The notes under the pieces are model-generated. The model made no database searches. It saw only the letters and a program-made list of their open reading frames with translations, and was not told the DNA's origin. Of a DNA stretch of 8,326 nucleotides, positions 1-6,900 are shown piece after piece. The stretch covers positions 1 through 8,326 of the forward strand of contig JAJWCP010000065.1 in assembly GCA_021617435.1 (NCBI GenBank). Reading direction: 5' to 3'. Both the position numbers and the translations under genes were made by a program. Numbering within the stretch: position 1 is the stretch's first letter; each line of letters begins with the position of its first letter. The DNA comes from Pseudomonadota bacterium (GTDB lineage Bacteria > Pseudomonadota > Alphaproteobacteria > RF32 > CAG-239).

Positions 1-90
1 AACAATGCAGATTCCGGCAATGCCGGCGGTAACAACAGTTCGGCAGCTGATGAATTTAACAGCGTATTCAGCGATGATGACGATGAGTAA
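1..90 (+). CDS. 3' end of an upstream gene (partial, product unknown)
   Basis: The first 29 codons of frame 1 are open and end in TAA at 88-90; the start lies outside the window. The visible tail is rich in Asn, Gly, Ser and Asp and finishes with an acidic run (SDDDDE), so it looks like a disordered hydrophilic C terminus. The ribosome-binding site of the next gene follows directly, which suggests the same transcription unit, so a T4SS component is plausible from context only. No domain is visible and I cannot name the product. It could also be a chance open stretch, but the frame, the composition and the tight spacing to the next start favour a real gene end. Confidence 0.7.
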   Translation, partial: NNADSGNAGGNNSSAADEFNSVFSDDDDE

Positions 91-96
91 AAGGAT
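89..96 (+). promoter_or_regulatory. Shine-Dalgarno for the first VirB6-like gene
   Basis: AAGGA at 91-95 sits six bases before the ATG at 102 and overlaps the end of the upstream stop region. This supports the ATG at 102 over the next in-frame ATG at 111. Confidence 0.6.
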
Positions 97-101
97 ACAA
101 T

Positions 102-1433
102 ATGAAGCTGATGGGGCAAGACATATTAAAATTACTTAAAACCGGATTGATGATAATCTTTCTGGCTTTAAGTCTTGTCGGCTGCAGTTCAGATAAAGCA
201 GATAACCGCGAAGTCAGCGGCGTTGAACTGAACGGTGAAGAAGGCGAACTTGATGAAGAGCAGCGCGCATGTTGGCAAGCCGGAATGCTTAATATGTTTT
301 ATAACGCGATGTCAGAATCAGCTATGAACGCATACCCGAAAGTTACGCAAAGCGCCATGGCTTTTATTATGGTAGCGTTTGCGCTTTGGCTTTCAATCAG
401 GTTATTAAAACACGTCAGTTCCGTGGTTGAAGAGGCTCCGGCGGAAGTTTGGACCGAGGTGTCGCGAATGGCATTTTTATGCGTGCTATGCGGAACATTG
501 GCGTCGTCAACCACATTTTTATTGTTTGTGTTAAACAAGCTTATTTTTCCGATATATTATGCCTTTTTGGAATACGGAAGCCGAATTGTGGAATTGGCGG
601 GCGCCGATGAAGATATTAACCCCAAAGGACAGATGCTCGGCTCAACCTGTATGTTTTACACTAACTCGCTGGTTTGCAAAGCTCCTCAACTTACCGACGT
701 TGGTTTTTCAAACGGGAAAGCCGTGTTCCCGAGCGGTCCGTCTGAGATGATGCAATGTTTAGTATGCGCCACCAGCGACCGTATGCAAATGGGATTTTTG
801 GTTTCAAAAGAAATGCTGGCGGCAACCAGTTTAACCAGTTGGGTTGCAGGCGCGTTTATCTTTTGCATATTCGTGATTGTTAAAGTTTCATTCGTATTTT
901 ATATCGTTGACAGTATTTTCCGCATGACGATTGTGGTGATTATTCTTCCATGCCTGATTTTAGCCATACCGTTTAAATTCAGTCGCAAATGGGCAAAAGA
1001 AGGACTGATGACTATTTTTAACTCGTCAGCGGTTATGATGTGTATTGCCATTATTGCCACAATGGCAATGCTTGCTATGCAAACGGTTATTAATGATAAC
1101 TACGAATTTTTGGGCGACAGGCAAGCTTATCAGGAATTCGGTATTGTTATGCTTTGCATGCTGCTGATTGCCTTTTTGGTATTAAAAAGTATCGGACTTG
1201 CAGTCAGCATGGCAAACTCTTTGGTTAAAGGCGCCGGCGGCACTGATTTTCAGAAAAAAATCGGCAAATTGGCGGCATGGACCGGCAGAAAACTGCTTGG
1301 TTTGGTTACCATGGGCGTCGGCTCAGGCTTAACTAAAATCGCCTCCAAGAGCGCGGCGGCGCAAAAGATTAAAGACAAAGCTAAAGCGGCCGGAAACATT
1401 TTTGACCGTATGGCAGGGAGGGACAGAGAATGA
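102..1433 (+). CDS. VirB6/TrbL-like T4SS inner-membrane protein with N-terminal lipobox
   Basis: This 443-residue protein is probably a polytopic channel subunit of a T4SS inner-membrane complex. It opens with a charged, then hydrophobic leader ending in a lipobox (L-V-G-C, Cys28), followed by an acidic linker (about 30-56). Hydrophobic segments lie at about 83-101, 122-147, 247-268, 272-291, 306-328 and 346-366. Between the second and third is a roughly 100-residue loop with four cysteines (183, 192, 219, 222), matching the central periplasmic loop of VirB6. The motif FYIVDSIFRM near 266-275 aligns with FYLVDIAFKL and CLVDAVLQM in the two downstream VirB6 units. The tail (370-443) is basic and Ala/Gly-rich. 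The stop overlaps the next start in ATGA. Family assignment rests on topology and on alignment with its neighbours, not on a database search. The lipobox on a multi-helix protein is unusual. Confidence 0.8.
   Translation: MKLMGQDILKLLKTGLMIIFLALSLVGCSSDKADNREVSGVELNGEEGELDEEQRACWQAGMLNMFYNAMSESAMNAYPKVTQSAMAFIMVAFALWLSIRLLKHVSSVVEEAPAEVWTEVSRMAFLCVLCGTLASSTTFLLFVLNKLIFPIYYAFLEYGSRIVELAGADEDINPKGQMLGSTCMFYTNSLVCKAPQLTDVGFSNGKAVFPSGPSEMMQCLVCATSDRMQMGFLVSKEMLAATSLTSWVAGAFIFCIFVIVKVSFVFYIVDSIFRMTIVVIILPCLILAIPFKFSRKWAKEGLMTIFNSSAVMMCIAIIATMAMLAMQTVINDNYEFLGDRQAYQEFGIVMLCMLLIAFLVLKSIGLAVSMANSLVKGAGGTDFQKKIGKLAAWTGRKLLGLVTMGVGSGLTKIASKSAAAQKIKDKAKAAGNIFDRMAGRDRE
1416..1422 (+). promoter_or_regulatory. 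Strong Shine-Dalgarno and coupled start
   Basis: GGGAGGG lies seven bases before the ATG at 1430, which overlaps the preceding TGA as ATGA. Translational coupling between the two genes is likely. Confidence 0.7.
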
Positions 1434-2158
1434 AAAAACTAACCTCTTTAACATGTTTGGCATTATCGGTCTTTTTGTTCGCTCTGTTTGCTTTCAGCAA
1501 CACTGCATCAGCGCTTGACAACAATTATACCATAGTTTGCGGACAGGCCGGCAGCAAACCGGTTAACTGCGATTTAAGCACGCAGCGTTGCTATTTGTGC
1601 ACGGAAAAAAGCGGCAGTCCCTTAATTCGCACCACGGTTGAGGTTTTTAAATGTCAAAGCCGCGACGCCAAAGTTCCTAAAAATTGTAAAGTTTCAAATA
1701 CCGGCGGAATAAGCGGCGCAGCAAAAATAAAAGTTTTAGGATTGAGTTTTTTTGATAAAGAAGGGCAAAAGTGCATAACCTCAAACCTTAAAGCATTGTA
1801 TGGTTCAACCTGTTACAGCTGTGAGATTGTGGAAACGCTTTCATCAGCATTTATTAAAGCCGCCGCTAAAGCTTATCAGGTATCGCGCGAGGCCGCCAAC
1901 GCCATTTTAATAGTAGCTTCTTTGATATGGATTGCGTTTTATGTCTTAAAAAGCATTTCATCATTTACCACCGTTGAGCCGCGGAAAATGATTCAAGATT
2001 TGATGATACAGTTTTTTAAAATTTATCTGGCTTTCGTGATTATTAACTCCGGTATTCAAACCATTTTGCATTACACACTGGAGCCGATTATGAATGCCGG
2101 TACCGATTGGGGCAGCGCCATTGTCGCAGCCAATACTGACACTGATGGAGGCAACTGA
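1430..2158 (+). CDS. Secreted Cys-rich domain plus N-terminal half of a VirB6-like protein
   Basis: This 242-residue protein has a clear signal peptide (KK, hydrophobic core, A-S-A end at 26-28). A periplasmic domain follows with nine cysteines (37, 47, 54, 57, 75, 86, 115, 128, 131), probably disulfide-bonded. The last two form CYSC just before an amphipathic segment and two membrane helices at about 157-177 and 193-212. This stretch aligns with the start of the VirB6 core in the 1440-residue protein downstream: CxxC, then A-x-K-A-Y, an alanine/isoleucine-rich helix, V-L-K, a short basic loop and K-M-[IL]-Q-[DE]. The protein then stops about 30 residues after the second helix, where a normal VirB6 continues through its central periplasmic loop. 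I infer it is the first half of a split VirB6 whose second half is the next gene, one base away. It could instead be an independent small membrane protein. Confidence 0.72.
   Translation: MKKLTSLTCLALSVFLFALFAFSNTASALDNNYTIVCGQAGSKPVNCDLSTQRCYLCTEKSGSPLIRTTVEVFKCQSRDAKVPKNCKVSNTGGISGAAKIKVLGLSFFDKEGQKCITSNLKALYGSTCYSCEIVETLSSAFIKAAAKAYQVSREAANAILIVASLIWIAFYVLKSISSFTTVEPRKMIQDLMIQFFKIYLAFVIINSGIQTILHYTLEPIMNAGTDWGSAIVAANTDTDGGN
2147..2151 (+). promoter_or_regulatory. Shine-Dalgarno that fixes the start at 2160
   Basis: GGAGG at 2147-2151 is eight bases before the ATG at 2160. The reading frame is open back to 2094 with other ATGs, but only the 2160 start has a good ribosome-binding site and leads at once into a signal peptide. 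It lies one base after the upstream TGA, so the two genes are probably translated as a pair. Confidence 0.7.
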
Positions 2159-2159
2159 T

Positions 2160-3953
2160 ATGCGGCAAACAATGGGTAACATAATTAAAAAAATATTATA
2201 CAACCTGCTTATTATCGTTGTAATTTCAGGCTATGCCTTCTCGGCGGCGCATGCAGCTGAGTACGGACGTAAACTGTCTAAGGCTGAACGTCAACAGCTG
2301 TGCGATGAAATCAGAAGCTCAACAATAAACTCACCGGAGCGGGTCAAATCGGTCGGCGGCGGCATTATTCCGGACTCGGTTTTGCTCAGTATTTTTAATA
2401 CCACCAAAAACATCAGCGACGCTTCGTCATTTGTGCTTGTTTTAGGGCATGCCCTCACCTGTCATGCGGTAGGCCCCGGCTCTAAGCAAGCCAAAGTGTT
2501 GGGCGTTACCTTGTTCAGGGTGCCGAATATTTCCGTTTGGCTGTGCGGCGCAATTATATACTTTTTCGGGTTTATGCTAACATTAAGCATTACATTTTAT
2601 TTGGTGGATATTGCCTTTAAGCTCGGCTTTGCCATTATTATGCTGCCGATAGGCGTGGCGCTATGGCCGTTTCCGGCAACCAAAGACAAGCTATCGGCGT
2701 TAATCAGCATTATGTTAAAAAGCGCGGCAATATTTGTGTTTTTAGCCCTTGCCGTTTCATACGCGCTAAATTTAATTGCGGAATCGGGCGGCGGTTTGGA
2801 AGATGTTTTTGCCGATATTGATAATGACAGAACCGATAATGTGTCAGAAAACTTCAGTCTGGCAAGCTCGCACTTTTTGATAGTGTTGTTTGCGCTGCTT
2901 TACTCCATGAAGTTGGTGGGTAGCGCAGTTGCCGATTATGTTGATAAGTTTTTCCCTGACCAAGCCTTCGGAAAAGCCGCTCCTATCCATGGCAGTATGA
3001 CGCAGGGTATGGATTTTGCCAATAAAAAAGCCATTCAACCGGCGGCTATGTGGGCGGGTGACGTTGCCAAAACGCAAATGGGGCGCGCAACCGTCGGCGC
3101 CGGTAAATTGTTATCGGGCGAATATAACCAACAGATTAAACGAGCCGCGTATTTTACCGCTCACCCCGGAGTGGCCGCGCAACAGTTTGGTCGCAAAACC
3201 GCCAAGTTTACCGCTAATATGGGAGCCGGAATCGCGCGTGCCGGAAACAGCGTGGTAGCCGGCGGATTAGGACGGATTGTACTTGGTAAAAACGCAAGCA
3301 ACGAGCTTAAAAGTAAATTTGAAAACAAAATTAATTCCGCGCAAAGCAGCGTTCAGCAATGGGCGGACAGCCATGATGAAGCTATTAATCAAGATGTGGC
3401 AAATTCAAGAATTTCACAAGTTGCTCACATCGTGCATGAAAAATTTAATGAAGTTGATGAAAAATACAGCAAGGTATTTGAGGGGCTGGATATGGCAACC
3501 GAATCCATTAACGGTCTGAAAGACCGTGTTAATCAGCCGGTTGATAATGTGGTTAATAAAATTAAAGAGGGCATTAATGAAACTTTTGCCGACCGACCTG
3601 ATGACGGCGGTATTGCAGCCTTGGGTAAGGCGGCGGTGCGTGCAACGCTCAGGGCGCCGGTATCACTTGCGGGCGGAATTTTAAAAATGCCTACCAACGT
3701 GGTTGCCACCGCGGCAAAAGCTCCGGTAGCAATGGCCAAAGGCGCGGCGCATTTGCTGCACGTTAAGGGCATGGCTAAATCAACCGGAAACCTGTTAAAG
3801 ACCGTCGGCGACAGAATGCAGCGTAATAAAATGTCAAAAGAGCAAAGAGCGGCGCGGCTCGCGGGATGGAATGCCGAACAAGATGCTGACGAGGCTTTGG
3901 AAAAGATTAAAAGAGAAAAAGAAGAACGCGCCGGTTGGACTGATATTGAGTAG
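2160..3953 (+). CDS. C-terminal half of a VirB6-like protein with own signal peptide and long Ala-rich tail
   Basis: From the ATG at 2160 this is 597 residues. Residues 1-33 form a signal peptide (basic start, hydrophobic core, cleavage near A-H-A-A). Residues 34-123 would be periplasmic, with Cys48 and Cys101. Hydrophobic segments lie at about 124-148, 153-172, 183-207 and 238-257. The part from about 90 aligns with the second half of the VirB6 core in the next gene: LGHALTCHA against FGRQAMCVA, then FYLVDIAFKL against CLVDAVLQM. The first two VirB6 helices are missing here and present in the preceding gene. Residues 258-597 form a long hydrophilic tail rich in Ala, Gly and Lys. It includes a probable helical or coiled-coil part (about 378-475), two related A-P-V-rich segments 22 residues apart (498 and 520), and a highly charged end. 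The role is probably a T4SS inner-membrane channel subunit acting with its neighbour. The tail function is unknown. Confidence 0.76.
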   Translation: MRQTMGNIIKKILYNLLIIVVISGYAFSAAHAAEYGRKLSKAERQQLCDEIRSSTINSPERVKSVGGGIIPDSVLLSIFNTTKNISDASSFVLVLGHALTCHAVGPGSKQAKVLGVTLFRVPNISVWLCGAIIYFFGFMLTLSITFYLVDIAFKLGFAIIMLPIGVALWPFPATKDKLSALISIMLKSAAIFVFLALAVSYALNLIAESGGGLEDVFADIDNDRTDNVSENFSLASSHFLIVLFALLYSMKLVGSAVADYVDKFFPDQAFGKAAPIHGSMTQGMDFANKKAIQPAAMWAGDVAKTQMGRATVGAGKLLSGEYNQQIKRAAYFTAHPGVAAQQFGRKTAKFTANMGAGIARAGNSVVAGGLGRIVLGKNASNELKSKFENKINSAQSSVQQWADSHDEAINQDVANSRISQVAHIVHEKFNEVDEKYSKVFEGLDMATESINGLKDRVNQPVDNVVNKIKEGINETFADRPDDGGIAALGKAAVRATLRAPVSLAGGILKMPTNVVATAAKAPVAMAKGAAHLLHVKGMAKSTGNLLKTVGDRMQRNKMSKEQRAARLAGWNAEQDADEALEKIKREKEERAGWTDIE

Positions 3954-3955
3954 TG

Positions 3956-3962
3956 AAAAGGA
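3956..3962 (+). promoter_or_regulatory. Shine-Dalgarno for the M23-VirB6 fusion gene
   Basis: AAAAGGA ends ten bases before the ATG at 3973, in the 19-base gap after the TAG at 3951-3953. The spacing is a little long but usable, and it supports the ATG that begins the signal peptide. Confidence 0.5.
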
Positions 3963-3972
3963 ATAAACAAAA

Positions 3973-6900
3973 ATGAGACAGAAACAAAAAAATACGGCGA
4001 TATGGCTCTGCGGCATTATCTTTGCCGCCGGATTATATCTGTTGCCTTCTGTTTCTTATGCTCAACAAATGGGCGGCGGCAACACTTGCGGCGGAAAATC
4101 TTGCAATAACAGCACCTGCAAACTTGCAACCGGCACCGACGGAAAACTCTTAAATAAATGCCCGAGCGGCAAACGTTATGACGTTGACCCCAACTGTATT
4201 ATGAACCAAAACGCCCGCTCGGGAGCTTGTCTTGACACCATGCCGGTATCAAGTATTAACCGTGTGGCGGAAACCAACTGTTATCGCGCCAACGGCGCCG
4301 GAGGAAACCCTAGACCGCGCAATCATGAGGGAACCGACTATGCAGCCGTCGTCGGAACAACTGTAACCGCGGCAGCCGATGGAAGAGTTGTTTGGGCAAA
4401 ATGGCTTGGCGGCGGCGGACGCACTATTATGATAGAGCATGAAAAGCAATGTCAATGCACCGCCGGCAATGGCGGCGGTTCTGGTTGCGACAGTAAATAT
4501 ATTTCGGTTTATATGCACCTTAAAGCTTATTTAGTAACCGGCGGAACAGTTAAAAAAGGGCAAGCCATCGGTTTGGTCGGTGGCTCAAATTACAGCAGCC
4601 GCACCGGAGAATCGTGCGATTATCCGACTCCGAACGGCGCGTGCAAACCTTATGGTCCACACCTGCACTTTGAGATTCACAGTGGCGATTGGTCAAAAGG
4701 ATACGCCGCTCTTAAATCATCAATAATTAATCCGCTGTGCGATGATATTCAAACATTCTGCGGCGGCTGCCCGTATGACGTTAAAAAATGTCAGGACAAG
4801 GCCGGTTCAAACGAATGGGAAAAACTCGGCGATGATGCTAAAGCCGAAAAATCGGCCGCTACCGGAAAAGGGCAAATGCCGGTTCAGCCTGATCCAAGCG
4901 TTGACGGCGGCACATCAGATAGCCCAGGACTCAGCTATGCCGCTGTCAGCGGGTGCGCTTTGGAACAATTTTTGCCTAAAGACGACGAATGTTGGTTCTG
5001 CCCGCTGTTTACCGCTATTTTTAATACCGCAAGCAAAATTGCGCTTAAAGCGTATCTTGCTTTAGCCGGCGGAATCGCTAATTTGGTATTGATTTGCTTT
5101 GCACTCTGGACGGCCGTTTTTGTATTAAAACACGTGACCGCCGTTGAAGTTAAGAATCCAAGCAAAATGCTTCAGGAATATTTGTTGCAAACCTTTAAGG
5201 TGGTGTTGGTGGTAATTATTTTGAAAGGCAGTTATTTTCAGGTAATGAATTATTCGCTTGGACCTGTTTTCAACACCGGCATGCTGTTTTCACAAACCAT
5301 GACCGGCGGAGGCGGCGGTTGCTCAGCAGAAATTTCCGGCAATATTTCAGGTTTTGATAAAACAATGAGCAGCGACGCCACCGGCGGCTTGCCCGTGTCT
5401 ATGGGCAAAAACATTGTTTGCAGTATAAAAAGTATGCAAGACAGCGTCAGCAAGCTGATGGCCTTCGGGCGGCAGGCAATGTGTGTGGCCTGGAAGCCTA
5501 AAGCCATTATCCGAAACATTATTCCGTCTTTCCCGTACTTATTTACCGGTATTGTGCTCTATATCGGCGGGTTGGTTTTGTTAATTGCCTTTCCGTGGTG
5601 TTTAGTTGACGCTGTGCTACAAATGGCGATTGCCGCGGCATTGGCTCCGGCCGCTATCGGCGCGTGGGCATTTAAGCTTACTGCAAAATATTTGGGCAAA
5701 ATATGGAACTTCTTTATGAACGCCATGTTTAACTTTGTATTTTTGAGCATAATCCTTTATATTATAATGACCGTTGTGGGGCAATTTATGCAAAGGCTTG
5801 ACGCCTACGCCAACGAAAGCACCGGTTGGGACTTTTTGATAGACCCGATTAACGGCTTGGCATATTGGGGTATTACCACTTTGCAGTTGGTGGTTGTGTG
5901 CCTGCTCGGCTGGGTATTGCTAGACCAAGCCAAACTGTTTGCCGATAAGTTTGCCAAAGGCGCCGATACGGGCGATGTCGGGAGCAGCGTGGGCGCTTTG
6001 GCGGCGCAAGCCGGAAACAAAACTCTCGGCACGGCAGCTCAGATTGGTAAAGCCGGACTTAGCGCCGGGGCGCAGGTGGCTGACCATTTTGTAGGTTCCA
6101 AAATAAGACAAGCTCGCAACAATTATCGCATAAATAAAGTTAAAAGCGGCAGCGATAACGTTACCACCGATGCCAACGGCAATACCGTTTACGAGCGCAC
6201 TCGCCGAAACTTGTTAGGGCAAAACGTTACCCGCCGCGTTACAATCGGCGCTAACGGCAAAGAAGTATGGTCTAAAGAAAAACCATTGCTCACTAAAGAG
6301 CTTGGCAACAATATCCGCGATGCCGCCAATCAACACCGTTTAGAAAAAATGATGAAGGAAGGCACCGCAATAACCGATGATGACGGCAATATTATCGGCT
6401 ATCAAATGGAACACCACAACGCTTTTGGTCAGAAAGTTACTTTAACCGCCATGAAAGGTGATGACGGAGAGTTTCATATTAATAAAGAAAAACGTTCATT
6501 ACGTATGGGAATTTTATCTAAGGTCGCCAAAGACGGCTCCGCTTTGCAGGCTTTTGCCGACCGTAACGCGGTATTTAAGCAAAAAGCTCTCGGCGCGCAT
6601 AATGAAAGCAGACAAAATATTACCTCAGACTCGCTGATGTCAGTGCGCAAAATGACTGACCGCAATGGCAATGTTATACGCGAGGATATTCAGTTTAAAC
6701 CTTCCGTTATTAAGTATATAGTTAATAAAGACGGCACCTTAAACACTGCTATGCTGGCGCAAATCAGAGCCGGTTCGGGCTTTGATGACAAAACCTTAAA
6801 CACCGCTCTTGCGCTTGAGATAATGAAGCACCGCGGAATTAACATAAGTTCGGCTTTTGCGGCGCGCGATGCCAGCTTAGATAACAGAGGCGTTCTGCAC

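Noticed and set aside
2094..2159. A longer start for the gene at 2160, overlapping the previous gene by 65 bases
   Set aside because: The added residues would bury the signal peptide behind a non-basic leader, and the start at 2094 lacks the GGAGG spacing seen for 2160.
2094..2170. The gene 1430/gene 2160 boundary as a frameshift breaking one VirB6 gene
   Set aside because: The second gene has its own ribosome-binding site and a complete signal peptide with cleavage site, which a simple frameshift would not create. Real split is the better reading, though read-level checking is still worthwhile.
3533..3970. 145-codon open frame on the minus strand
   Set aside because: It is antisense to the Ala-rich tail of a well-supported gene, has no domain signature, and reflects GC-biased codons of the plus-strand gene.
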